This document shows positions 36,690-45,722 of a stretch of DNA of 64,000 nucleotides, in pieces. Within the stretch, counting starts at the first letter, position 1. Every line of letters begins with the position of its first letter. The DNA comes from Ferruginibacter paludis (GTDB taxonomy: Bacteria > Bacteroidota > Bacteroidia > Chitinophagales > Chitinophagaceae): assembly GCF_030409685.1 (NCBI RefSeq), contig NZ_JAUFQJ010000015.1:1-64000 (forward strand), given 5' to 3'. The translations under genes were made by a program, and so were the position numbers. The notes below the pieces were generated by a model. The model was not told where the DNA came from. It made no database searches and saw only the letters and a program-made list of their open reading frames with translations.

Positions 36690-39353
36690 CTAAACAATTT
36701 TTATGGTTAGTTGCTGATTTTTATCAATAATGGTCCGGCCTGCCAGCGTAATAATTACCTGATTACCATTTTGCACATAATTACAAGGAATATTTGTTGC
36801 ACCCAGTAGAACAGTTATCTTATTTGCTTTAGCACTTGTTTCCAGCGAGATGCTTTGCAACTGCAGGCTGCCATATTTCAGGCGCAGCCGGGCTGTCATA
36901 GCAGTTGCATTTTGTTGCTGTTCATACGTACCCCAGCCGGCCGCTGATGTAAAGGGCGCTTTAAAATTACCGGGGCTTATTTTGGGTGCAAATTTTATAT
37001 AGCCTTTCGGTCCATGGTATTCAAATCCACAGGCAGTAATGAAGGTACCGTAGCTGGCCATTGCGCGGGCATAGTGGTCGCTGCACTCTATTTCATTAAA
37101 CGGGTTTCTTTTGGCTGCATGGTAACGGTCGTGAATAGTTCTTGTCAATACCAGTGCTTCATCCGTCATACCTTCTGCCATCATATGTGCGGCCACCTGG
37201 TGTTCAAAGCCACTCATACATTCATGAAAATAGCCTATCTGCCAGCTCACATTTTCTCCATAGGCATTGGCCTCATTTTTTGGATTGGTATTCATGATCA
37301 TGCCACCCTCGCCGGGTAAAGCATAAGGTCTCCATTTCACCTTGTCTTTCAGGTAAGGCCCCACATCCGGCGTAAAATTATATTTCCATAAACTCTTCAA
37401 TGCATGCATGGTTTTTTCTTTATCCAGCACCCTTCCAATGCCTGCCTGGAAAGCCCAGCTTTGTCCGTACACCTGGTCTATATGACAGGTATTGTAAGAT
37501 CCTAAATTTTTTCTTCCTTTCACTTCATCAGGCCGGTGAATAAAATACTCGCCGTTAAATAATTTGTCTTCCATATTCTTTTTCCCTGCTGCAACATAGC
37601 TGGCGCATCGCTTGGCAAAACCATCATCCTGCATTTCAACCGCCATCATTTCACCGGCTTTTACGGCCGCAATACATAAGCCGACAATCCAGGCAATTTC
37701 TCCATCCCACTCCGCATCCAGTGTATTCATCAACGGCGTGTCTTCCATGCCATCCGTATTTTTATCCAGCGTCATCAAATACTGTATGGTGGTTTTTATT
37801 TTTCTCCAGTTCTGTTGTAAGAAGGTGTTATCGGTACTCATTTGATGCTCCCTGTAAAAGCGGAGAATGGTACCTGCCTGTCCGTCTACCGCCGGCACTT
37901 TGTGTGCTTCACAACGGTACCACATACTGCCATCTTTTTGTAATGATAATCCAAGATCAACCCGTTCACGGATATCTTTTTCCATGTGCGGAAAAATTCT
38001 TCCGGATGCCTGTGCATACTGCCATACGTGCGTGCAGGTTCCTTCGCAACAGCCTACGCCTTCCCATGCATAATAGCGGCCGCTTTCCATGCGGTGAGAG
38101 GTAGTAGTAGCCAGGCAACCAATATTTAAAAATGTTCTTTCTAAAAACCAATAAGGTAAAGTGGATTCATAAAAAGTTTCTTTCCATAGACGGGTTTCAC
38201 CCGCAAGCTTTGTAAATTTTTTTTGAATATAAGCAGTTACTTCGGCCGCATTTTTAAACAGCGTATTGTAAAATTGTCCGGCATCGGGTATCGCAGCCAA
38301 CGTAAGATTGGCGAAATGCCAGGCAAAAATAAAATCAGCTTTTTGCGTTTGATTTGGTAAAATATTCAATGTTGAACATACGGCACCAACTAATTTTTTA
38401 TCAACGGACGATGTTACTTTATTGATAGTCGCGGGAACAAAGAGTGCTTGATTATTGTCTGTATCCACGGTCGCAATGGCAAATGAATTTTTATGCAATG
38501 CGGCTACACCCAGTGTGCCATAATCCGGCTGCGCTGCTAATTTATCCGGATCCGTTTTGCTTTCAATTGAACAAAGAACGGCTGCAGTACCTTGTTTTAC
38601 GGATGCTGTATTGATGCGTTCTTCGTCCTTACCAGCAGAGCGGATACCAGTTTTATTTTCTATCCAGCCGGTAATTTGGACCTGTACCGGAGCGGCTGAA
38701 TTGTTTTTAATATTGAAAGAATAAATGGTGGCCGGAAGGCCGGAATTCAATTCATCCAATGGAATAAACGGAGAAAAAATTTCCGCCACAATCTGCACCG
38801 GCAATTGCTTATCCATGTAGGTAATTTTGGCCATGGGATAGGTTGCTTCAAATACAATATCATCCCAGTCTGCGGCCAGCATTCTTTTAACAACGGTACC
38901 ACCCTGATGTGTGATCTTAAATGCAAAGCCCTGGTCCAGCGGACGAATATCTTTTGCCGGTGCCACGTAAGCGGAGCCATCCTGGGAGCGGACTTTCTTT
39001 CCTACATGCAATTCGGTAGGCCAGTCGATTTCCTTTGGATCGATGCCGTTTTGATTGGCGTTGAAAATATCCCATAACCACAGTCTGCCATCTCCACCCA
39101 AATACACCGTGCCTGCGTTGATACCGCCTACGGGCATACCAATGTATTGCAGCTCGTTTCTTGACTGCAGGTATTTTGTCACAAAGCCACGCTTGTATAA
39201 AGACTTGATCCATTCGGGGTCTATTTTTTTATCAACGGGTATCCGGGGACCAAGTTCACCGGGCGCAAAAGGGCCGGCGATGGCATTAAAACGGGAACTC
39301 AATACGCCTGCCGCAAACAAGCCGGATGTTTGTAAAAATTGTCTCCGCTGCAT
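36690..39353 (-). CDS. GH116-family glycosidase (GBA2-type beta-glucosidase)
   Basis: An 887-residue exported enzyme. It begins with a Tat/Sec-like leader MQRRQFLQTSGLFAAGVLSS. The first third (to about 360) is the beta-sandwich domain of the family (NELQYIGMPVGGINAGTVYLGGDGRLWLWD split over strands). The (alpha/alpha)6 barrel follows with YYAWEGVGCCEGTCTHVW (about 427-443), where the family's nucleophile region lies, and LDAEWDGEIAWIVGL. Relatives cleave beta-glucosides and glucosylceramide; bacterial members act on beta-glucosides or beta-xylosides. It is upstream of and nearly contiguous with the FKBP gene. The family call is firm; the exact catalytic residues I assign only tentatively. 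Confidence 0.87.
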   Translation of the reverse strand: MQRRQFLQTSGLFAAGVLSSRFNAIAGPFAPGELGPRIPVDKKIDPEWIKSLYKRGFVTKYLQSRNELQYIGMPVGGINAGTVYLGGDGRLWLWDIFNANQNGIDPKEIDWPTELHVGKKVRSQDGSAYVAPAKDIRPLDQGFAFKITHQGGTVVKRMLAADWDDIVFEATYPMAKITYMDKQLPVQIVAEIFSPFIPLDELNSGLPATIYSFNIKNNSAAPVQVQITGWIENKTGIRSAGKDEERINTASVKQGTAAVLCSIESKTDPDKLAAQPDYGTLGVAALHKNSFAIATVDTDNNQALFVPATINKVTSSVDKKLVGAVCSTLNILPNQTQKADFIFAWHFANLTLAAIPDAGQFYNTLFKNAAEVTAYIQKKFTKLAGETRLWKETFYESTLPYWFLERTFLNIGCLATTTSHRMESGRYYAWEGVGCCEGTCTHVWQYAQASGRIFPHMEKDIRERVDLGLSLQKDGSMWYRCEAHKVPAVDGQAGTILRFYREHQMSTDNTFLQQNWRKIKTTIQYLMTLDKNTDGMEDTPLMNTLDAEWDGEIAWIVGLCIAAVKAGEMMAVEMQDDGFAKRCASYVAAGKKNMEDKLFNGEYFIHRPDEVKGRKNLGSYNTCHIDQVYGQSWAFQAGIGRVLDKEKTMHALKSLWKYNFTPDVGPYLKDKVKWRPYALPGEGGMIMNTNPKNEANAYGENVSWQIGYFHECMSGFEHQVAAHMMAEGMTDEALVLTRTIHDRYHAAKRNPFNEIECSDHYARAMASYGTFITACGFEYHGPKGYIKFAPKISPGNFKAPFTSAAGWGTYEQQQNATAMTARLRLKYGSLQLQSISLETSAKANKITVLLGATNIPCNYVQNGNQVIITLAGRTIIDKNQQLTIKIV

Positions 39354-39494
39354 GAAATTATTTTAGTCAATAAATGTATGACAATAGCTTTTTATTCCAT
39401 TTATAATTTTGAGACGAATGGCAGATTTGATTTTGCGGCAGGCATCTTTTTCACCTAAATCAATGTCTTTATTTTTAGTAACCCAAAATAGCTG

Positions 39495-41285
39495 ATGAGA
39501 ACACTTGTATTTTCTGTAGCCTTCCTGTTTTTAACAATTACCGTTGCCGCTCAGCAGGCCACGAATACTGATACCATCTTCAGGGCAACAGCCAATGCTT
39601 TTGATCCGAAGAACAATCCCTTTCTTCCCTATGCAGGTAAAATTATCCGGCACATAAGGATAAAAAATGTGGGTTTTGAAGGCGACATCAAAGACACTAC
39701 AAAGATGAACGGTGGCTTTGGTGTGGGGATTGGCGATGCCCTGCACAAAAACACTACCCGGAAAGTAATTGCCAATAATTTATTGTTTAAAGAAGGAGAT
39801 AAATTAAATCCCTACCTGCTTACCGATAATGAACGTTACCTGCGGGACCTTGATTATATCCAGGATGCCCTCATCATCGTGCAACCAGCCAATGATGCAC
39901 CTGCCGTTGATCTGCTGGTGCTGGTTAAAGACGGATTTTCCATTGTGCCCAGCGCTGGTATTGGCGGCACAAAAAAATACAAGCTGGGATTAAAGGAACA
40001 AAACCTGGCCGGTACCGGATCGCTACTCGCTGCAAGTGTATTGTACGACGGCAACCGAAACCCAATGTTTGGGTACAGTGGCGATTTTTTGCAACGCAAT
40101 ATCGGGGGAAGTTTTATCAACTGGGGACTTGGTTTTAAGACCTATAATAAATCATTTACCAGCGGCAGGGATGAGGAGAATGTATATTACCTGCGTTTGG
40201 AGAAACCGCTTGCATCGCAGTACCTGAGCTGGTTTGGGGCATTGGATCTTTCCAATAACCGTACCATCAACGGCTATATCGCGGATGCTGCCTATAATGA
40301 TTTTAACCGCTATGAATATTATAACGTGGATGGTTGGCTGGGGTACAATATCGGCGCAAAAAAGCTGTTGTATAAAAACAAAAAAAGTCCCTTGCGCAGG
40401 CTGGTCGCCTTAAGAGGATTGCACCAGCATTTCAGCCGTATACCAGATAAAGAATCGGCCACCAATGACGGTGTGTTTGCCAATACGCTTGGTGTGCTTG
40501 GAAGTGTTAGTTTTTTTAAACAGAATTTTTACCGTACCAGTTATATCTATGGTTTTGGCAGAAATGAAGATGTACCACAAGGCCTGACCGTTTCTTTGAT
40601 TGGTGGTTATATAAGAAAAGACAGTCTGAGATTGCTTACTAAAACCAGGCCCTACTTAGGCGGCGAGTTTACTTTTGGCCGGTACACAAAAAAGGAAGTG
40701 TATGGCTTTGTTAATGTAAGGGTGGGCGGGTACACTTATAAAGACAAATGGGAAGATGTGGAATTACTGGTGAGCGGCGATCATTTTACAAAGCTGCAGA
40801 AACTGAGCGATAAATGGTACCGGCGTTTTTTCTTCAATGGTTCTTTCGCACGTCAGTTCTCCAATACACTCAACGCACCACTGCAGTTTATCAGCAATTA
40901 TGGATTGCCCTATTTTACCCTGCCAAAAGATTCGGCGTATGAACTGCCAAAAGGCGACATGCGGATTACTTCTAAAACCGAGATGGTATTTTACGGCACC
41001 CGGAAATACTGGGGTTTTGGTTTTGCACCGTTTACTTTTGTAGATGCATCTCTTATTAAACCAAAGGGTGTCGCGATTGGTAAGAGTGATATCTATACCG
41101 GGCTGGGTGCAGGCTTCCGTATAAGGAATGAGAACCTGTTGTTTGGTACTATTGAAACCAGGTTCTCTTACTTTCCCAGAACATTGCCGGGCATGAATAG
41201 CTTTAAAGTAAAGTTCAGCACCAACCTGCGGTACAAGTACAATAACAGTTTGGTAAGAAGACCGGATTTTGTTTCGCCGAATTAG
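39495..41285 (+). CDS. BamA/TamA-like outer membrane protein
   Basis: A 596-residue exported protein with signal peptide to about Gln20. One POTRA-like region is visible (IIRHIRIKNVGFEGD, then TRKVIANNLLFKEGDKLNPYLLTDNERYLRDLDYIQDALIIVQP). The remaining 430 residues are alternating amphipathic strands ending in FKVKFSTNLRYKYN, consistent with a 16-stranded Omp85 barrel. Full BamA has five POTRA domains, so this shorter form is more like TamA/two-partner transporters or Bacteroidota-specific Omp85 variants. It should insert or transport proteins at the outer membrane. Cargo unknown. A long inverted repeat lies downstream. Confidence 0.82.
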   Translation: MRTLVFSVAFLFLTITVAAQQATNTDTIFRATANAFDPKNNPFLPYAGKIIRHIRIKNVGFEGDIKDTTKMNGGFGVGIGDALHKNTTRKVIANNLLFKEGDKLNPYLLTDNERYLRDLDYIQDALIIVQPANDAPAVDLLVLVKDGFSIVPSAGIGGTKKYKLGLKEQNLAGTGSLLAASVLYDGNRNPMFGYSGDFLQRNIGGSFINWGLGFKTYNKSFTSGRDEENVYYLRLEKPLASQYLSWFGALDLSNNRTINGYIADAAYNDFNRYEYYNVDGWLGYNIGAKKLLYKNKKSPLRRLVALRGLHQHFSRIPDKESATNDGVFANTLGVLGSVSFFKQNFYRTSYIYGFGRNEDVPQGLTVSLIGGYIRKDSLRLLTKTRPYLGGEFTFGRYTKKEVYGFVNVRVGGYTYKDKWEDVELLVSGDHFTKLQKLSDKWYRRFFFNGSFARQFSNTLNAPLQFISNYGLPYFTLPKDSAYELPKGDMRITSKTEMVFYGTRKYWGFGFAPFTFVDASLIKPKGVAIGKSDIYTGLGAGFRIRNENLLFGTIETRFSYFPRTLPGMNSFKVKFSTNLRYKYNNSLVRRPDFVSPN

Positions 41286-41336
41286 AGATTGATGCTTTGC
41301 AAACTTCATTGTATTGCTTATGGTGCAGCGTTTTGT

Positions 41337-41407
41337 AAGGTGGCCGACCTTGTTCCATTTAATTTTGCAACAATCTAACTCTAAGGTCGACCACCTTTAA
41401 GAAAGCT
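41337..41407. repeat. Long inverted repeat between barrel and regulator genes
   Basis: AAGGTGGCCGACCTT (41337-41351) pairs with AAGGTCGACCACCTT (41393-41407) over 15 bases with one mismatch and a 41-base loop. It begins 52 bases after the barrel gene and may end its transcript. Each arm is itself nearly palindromic, so a protein-binding site is also possible. Confidence 0.5.
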
Positions 41408-41557
41408 GCTGCAAATATTTTCTGCATAACAAAACAACAAATTATAAAATTGCTGCCGGTTTGGTTTATGCTAGAGCTTCGTTTATTTTTGTCAGCGGCA
41501 ATTTTAGTAAATCAGTTTCAGTACCGTAGCGTTTTTATAGATTGAATAGTATGCAGC

Positions 41558-42178
41558 ATGAAACCAGTTAATGTAGAAACTTCCATTGAACCATTGATCA
41601 ATTCCTTCGAACGGCTGATTCCTTTAAGCAAGGCTGAAAAGGAGTTGGTGAATAAATTGTTTCACCCACGCCTGTTTAGAAAACGTCAGTATGTATTGCA
41701 GGAAGGCGATGTATGTACCCAGTTTAATTTTGTTGTAAGGGGCTGTCTGCGATCATATAAAATTGATGAGAAGGGCAATGTTTATGTGCTGCAGTTTGCG
41801 GCGGAAAATAACTGGATCAATGACCTGGGAAGCTTTCACAATATAAAACCTTCGGCCCTTAACATTGATGCCCTGGAAGACACGGTGGTATTACAAATCA
41901 GCCTGGATGACCTGATTGTGCTGTATACAGAAGCACCGAAGTTTCACCGCATCTTCAGGGTGCTGGTAGAAAATGCATTTGTCCGCCTGCAGGAACGCTT
42001 GCTGCAAAACATCAGCTCTACGGCTGAAGAACGTTACCAATCATTCCTGGATCTTTACCCGCATCTAGCCAACCGCCTTTCACAAGTGCAGATAGCCGCC
42101 TTCCTTGGCGTAACGCCGGAGTTTTTAAGCAGGCTGCGCAACATACGCAGCAAAACTTCAAAGTCCGCAAAACCTTAA
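41558..42178 (+). CDS. Crp/Fnr-family transcriptional regulator
   Basis: A 206-residue regulator. Residues about 25-120 form a cyclic-nucleotide-binding-like beta barrel (YVLQEGDVCTQFNFVVRGCLRSYKID, FAAENNWINDLGSF). A long helix (YTEAPKFHRIFRVLVENAFVRLQERLLQ) connects to a winged helix with ANRLSQVQIAAFLGVTPEFLSRLRNIRS, where the last segment is the recognition helix. It lacks the arginine/serine signature of cAMP binding and the Fnr cysteines, so its ligand is unknown. The next gene, an NAD(P)-dependent reductase-like protein, starts 104 bases downstream and is the obvious candidate target. Confidence 0.9.
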   Translation: MKPVNVETSIEPLINSFERLIPLSKAEKELVNKLFHPRLFRKRQYVLQEGDVCTQFNFVVRGCLRSYKIDEKGNVYVLQFAAENNWINDLGSFHNIKPSALNIDALEDTVVLQISLDDLIVLYTEAPKFHRIFRVLVENAFVRLQERLLQNISSTAEERYQSFLDLYPHLANRLSQVQIAAFLGVTPEFLSRLRNIRSKTSKSAKP

Positions 42179-42282
42179 TCTACATCAAGACTATTTCTTA
42201 ACCAATGTCATTGGAGCCAGCCCCTTCAATGCGGGAGCTTTGCATTACAAATAAATCATGTAATCAATTAAAAAAATAGTTT

Positions 42283-42942
42283 ATGACACAGCATTTAAAA
42301 GTTGCAGTAATCGGTTTAGGAAATATCGGAACCGTAGTAGCCACCAATCTTTTAAAAGGTAACCGTTCAGTCATTGTTGCCGACAGATCAATCGAAAAAG
42401 CAAACGCGTTTGCGCAGCAAGCAGGCAGTCTCGCAAGCCCGGCATCCATTGCCAATGCTATCAAAGCAGCAGACATTGTGGTACTGGCCGTTTGGTTTGA
42501 TGCCATCAAAGAATTGTTTAAAACCTACGCTACAGCACTGCAGGGAAAAATTATCGTCGACCCTTCTAACCCCATTGCACCTGATGAAAAAGGCGGCTTT
42601 AAAAAGATCATTGATAAGGATCAGTCTGCGGGAGAGTTACTCGCTGCATTGCTGCCTGCCAATGCAACACTGGTAAAGGCGTTGGGTACATTGGGTGCTG
42701 CATCTCTTGCCGGCGCTGCTTTTCAGCAACCTGCCAATGTATTGTTCTATGCCAATGATGATACCAGTATCAATGCAGACATAGAGCAACTCATTCACGA
42801 CAATGGCTTTGAACCGGTTCGTGTGGGTGGTCTTGACCAATCCATCCGCATTGAAGTATTTGGCGACCTGCACGAGTTTGGTGCATTAGGCAAGCCTGTT
42901 ACGTTAGCGAAGGCCGAAGAAAAATTGGTAATACATCAATAA
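42283..42942 (+). CDS. NADPH-dependent F420 reductase-like oxidoreductase
   Basis: A 219-residue Rossmann-fold protein. VAVIGLGNIGTVVATNL (about 8-24) binds NAD(P), and ADRSIEKA after beta-2 suggests NADP(H). DIVVLAVWFDAI and KIIVDPSNPI are the usual following strands, and the C-terminal helical part (VKALGTLGAASL) forms the second substrate pocket. The family is named after F420:NADP oxidoreductase, but Bacteroidota lack F420 as far as I know, so a different electron partner is likely. It lies directly after the Crp/Fnr regulator, a pairing that suggests ligand-controlled expression. Confidence 0.85.
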   Translation: MTQHLKVAVIGLGNIGTVVATNLLKGNRSVIVADRSIEKANAFAQQAGSLASPASIANAIKAADIVVLAVWFDAIKELFKTYATALQGKIIVDPSNPIAPDEKGGFKKIIDKDQSAGELLAALLPANATLVKALGTLGAASLAGAAFQQPANVLFYANDDTSINADIEQLIHDNGFEPVRVGGLDQSIRIEVFGDLHEFGALGKPVTLAKAEEKLVIHQ

Positions 42943-43014
42943 GTATCGTTTACTTAAGCAGTTTATGTGATAAAATTGAAGATTCATTTTGCATTCGTTG
43001 TTACTTTTCAATTT

Positions 43015-43170
43015 GTTGATTTCGCCTCTTCAGCCGGCGGGGCTGCGTAACTGGAACGCTGCTGCTTTCGCTTCTTTCAAAAAATATGCTGCGCATTTTT
43101 TGAATTCCGGCAAGCCGGAACCGAACCGAAAGAGGCAGCTTATCCAGTTACTGTTTTAAATTCGAAACGC
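43015..43170 (+). repeat. Structured intergenic repeat element, copy B
   Basis: Second copy of the element at 35891-36041, same strand, in the 363-base gap between the reductase and an NTF2-like gene. The outer arm 43048-43070 (TAACTGGAA to CTTTCG) pairs with 43127-43150. The inner hairpin has A6/T6 (43079-43103), and the palindrome is TTCCGGC-AA-GCCGGAA. Nothing else is recognised in the gap. Confidence 0.75.
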
Positions 43171-43305
43171 ACTTCGCAGACTTCATGCTTTTTTGTAAAG
43201 TATTAGCAACAGGATAAATATTAAATGAATTAGGTAAACAACATTTACACATCAATAAAAATTCAACAACAGCATTAAACATTTATAAAAGAAAATAACA
43301 TTAAT

Positions 43306-43893
43306 ATGAAACTGAAATATTTTAAATCATTCACCATTGTCTTTGTATCTATCATTGTTGTAGGGCTTATGCAAAGCTGTAATCAGCATTCATCTTCCAA
43401 TACTGCAGGCAGCTCTAATATCGATAGCCTGAAAAAAATCGCCCAACAGTTAGTGGTTTCCAACGATACCATTGCTGGTCATCTTAAAACCTTTGATGCA
43501 TTGGATTTTGATGTATTCAGCAACCAGCAATGGGACCGGTTCAAAGAAAGTCATGCACAAAATATAAAAGTTTTCTGGCCTGATGGTCATGTTACCGAAG
43601 GCCTGGCCACGCATATTGAAGACATGAAAAAATTGTTTGTACATGCGCCCGACACCAGGATCAAAGAGCATCCCATTAAATTTGGTTCCGGCAGCTACAC
43701 GTTGGTAACAGGTGTGTTTGAAGGCACGTTCACTAAACCAATGCCGATAGGTAATGGAAAATTTATTCAGCCAACCGGCAAGGCTTTTAAAATGCCGATG
43801 GCCACTGTAGGTATATGGGAAAACGGTGTAATGAAAGAAGAACATTTGTTCTGGGACAACCAGACGTATGCAAAACAAATTGGATTGCAGTAA
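43306..43893 (+). CDS. SnoaL/NTF2-like lipoprotein (ester cyclase type)
   Basis: A 195-residue protein with a lipoprotein signal ending VVGLMQSC (Cys25). The mature part from about 55 is an NTF2-like fold: DALDFDVFSNQQWDRFKESH, IKVFWPDGHVTEGLATHIEDMKKLFVHAPDT, IKFGSGSYTLVTGVFEGTF and WENGVMKEEHLFWDN, the pattern of SnoaL-like ester cyclases. A lipid anchor with a polar linker places it in the periplasm or outer membrane. No catalytic claim can be made; the fold serves many small-molecule functions. The pirin gene starts 94 bases downstream on the same strand. Confidence 0.8.
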   Translation: MKLKYFKSFTIVFVSIIVVGLMQSCNQHSSSNTAGSSNIDSLKKIAQQLVVSNDTIAGHLKTFDALDFDVFSNQQWDRFKESHAQNIKVFWPDGHVTEGLATHIEDMKKLFVHAPDTRIKEHPIKFGSGSYTLVTGVFEGTFTKPMPIGNGKFIQPTGKAFKMPMATVGIWENGVMKEEHLFWDNQTYAKQIGLQ

Positions 43894-43987
43894 AGCAAAA
43901 AACGGGAACCAGCAGCAGGGAAGGCTTTTTAATAAGTAAGATTTGGTATGCAAACCGGGATGATTTTTGGACCTTTGAAAAAATATT

Positions 43988-44923
43988 ATGCAATTAAAAA
44001 ATTCAATTATGCCAGAGATAGTTATTGAAGCCAGAACAGCTGCCATCAGCCCGGCAGTAAAGGTCAAACGCATCCTTCCTTTCCGTCTTCGCAGAATGAT
44101 TGGTCCGTTTATTTTTATGGATCATGCAGGCCCCATCATTGATGCACCATCGCCACCTTCGGCATTGGATGTACTGCCGCATCCGCACATTGGTTTGTCG
44201 ACCGTAAGCTATTTGTTTGGCGGGCAGGTAACACACCGGGATAGTTTGGGTGTTCAGCAAATCATTCGGCCGGGTGAAGTAAACTGGATGACTGCCGGAA
44301 GTGGCATTGCCCATTCTGAAAGATTTGAAGAGCCGTCAGCACTTTCAGGCGGCCTGGAAATGATACAAACCTGGGTAGCGCTGCCGGAAAAAGATGAAGA
44401 GGCTTCACCAACTTTTAATAATTACACGCCTGAACAATTGCCCGTATTTACAGACAAAGGTGTGTGGATGCGGCTGATAGCAGGCAATGCGTACGGATTG
44501 AGGAATGACGTGAAAACAAATTCACCGCTGTTTTACCTGCACGTTGCGTTACAAAAGGGCGCCACATTTGATCTTCCGCGGGAGCATTCCGAAAGGGGAT
44601 TTTACATTGTAAAAGGAAGCATCGAAGTAGCAGGGATTGGCTATGGCGAAGGCAATATGCTTGTGTTCAGTAAAGGAGATCAGCCCTTGCTTATTGCTAA
44701 AGAGGATACTACATTAATGATGCTGGGAGGTGAGCCGATCGGAGAACGTTTTATCTGGTGGAACTTTGTTTCGTCGCGTAAAGAACGCATAGAGCAGGCC
44801 AAAGAAGACTGGAAGCAGGGTAGAATTATTCTGCCACCAAACGACAATAAAGAATTTATCCCCCTGCCTGAAGACAAATCAAAACCGGCCGGAAGTTCAC
44901 CAACACCAGGGGCGCTGTCTTAA
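43988..44923 (+). CDS. Pirin-family bicupin protein
   Basis: About 310 residues; a second start at 44009 (MPEIVIEARTAA) is equally possible and close to the usual N terminus. The N-terminal cupin has FRLRRMIGPFIFMDHAGP and LPHPHIGLSTVSYLFGG, giving the two histidines, then VTHRDSLG and MTAGSGIAHSERF for the remaining metal ligands. The second cupin has FDLPREHSERGFYIVKG and VFSKGD. Pirins are iron proteins; some bacterial ones act as quercetin dioxygenases or as redox modulators. The C terminus carries a polar tail. Cytosolic. Confidence 0.9.
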   Translation: MQLKNSIMPEIVIEARTAAISPAVKVKRILPFRLRRMIGPFIFMDHAGPIIDAPSPPSALDVLPHPHIGLSTVSYLFGGQVTHRDSLGVQQIIRPGEVNWMTAGSGIAHSERFEEPSALSGGLEMIQTWVALPEKDEEASPTFNNYTPEQLPVFTDKGVWMRLIAGNAYGLRNDVKTNSPLFYLHVALQKGATFDLPREHSERGFYIVKGSIEVAGIGYGEGNMLVFSKGDQPLLIAKEDTTLMMLGGEPIGERFIWWNFVSSRKERIEQAKEDWKQGRIILPPNDNKEFIPLPEDKSKPAGSSPTPGALS

Positions 44924-45035
44924 AAATCATCTGTAAAATTGCATAAATGAATATCAGCATACACGCTTTGATGCTGTTGCTTTTTTACTTTCATACGGAC
45001 TTTAATAAGAACAATAAAGGACGAATACCATTACA

Positions 45036-45704
45036 ATGGGAACAAACAGCAACACGCCAGAAAGCCTGGTGTTACAATATCTTGCCAGGGAGCCGAAGGT
45101 TCAATCAGCAAAGAAGAAAGCAATCATTTTATTGCATGGAGTAGGCAGCAACGAAGCTGATTTGTTCAGTCTTGCTGATCAGTTGCCGGATGATTTTTTA
45201 ATTATTTGTCCCCGCGGCCAATATACTTTAGGTGCCGGAAGATATGCCTGGTACAATGTTGATTTTTCTACAGGCAAACCAATCTTCGATACCGCACAGG
45301 AAGCCTCCAGCAGGGAACTTATTAAACAATTTGTGACACAGGTAAAGCAACAATACAAGGTGGATGAAGTATTTCTTGGAGGTTTTAGTCAGGGAGCGAT
45401 CATGAGTTATAGCGTTGGGTTAACAAATCCCAAAGACATTAAAGGCATCATTGCATTGAGCGGCAGATTACTAATTGAAATCAGGCCTTCCATCAAGAAT
45501 GATGGGGTGCAACAATTAAACGTATTTATTGCTCATGGCGTGCAGGATAATACACTACCTGTTCAATATGCAAGAGAAGCTGAATTATATCTCGAAAATC
45601 TGGGCATTCAATCAAGCTACCACGAATACAATATGGGCCATCAGATAAACGGTGCAGTTATAAAAGATTTAAATGACTGGCTTGCTCAACAATCAACACA
45701 ATAA
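45036..45704 (+). CDS. Phospholipase/carboxylesterase-family alpha/beta hydrolase
   Basis: A 222-residue cytosolic hydrolase without signal peptide. LLHGVGSNEAD forms the oxyanion region, GGFSQGAIMS contains the nucleophile Ser118, HGVQDNTLP the Asp171 and NMGHQI the His202. Order and spacing match the small carboxylesterase/acyl-protein-thioesterase group. It may cleave short acyl esters. It follows the pirin gene by about 110 bases and precedes another hydrolase by 18 bases, so the three are probably co-transcribed. Confidence 0.87.
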   Translation: MGTNSNTPESLVLQYLAREPKVQSAKKKAIILLHGVGSNEADLFSLADQLPDDFLIICPRGQYTLGAGRYAWYNVDFSTGKPIFDTAQEASSRELIKQFVTQVKQQYKVDEVFLGGFSQGAIMSYSVGLTNPKDIKGIIALSGRLLIEIRPSIKNDGVQQLNVFIAHGVQDNTLPVQYAREAELYLENLGIQSSYHEYNMGHQINGAVIKDLNDWLAQQSTQ

Positions 45705-45722
45705 AAAAAGAAATACTTATAA

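Noticed and set aside
43450..44073. 207-codon frame on the minus strand
   Set aside because: Antisense to the NTF2-like lipoprotein and the start of the pirin gene, both well supported.
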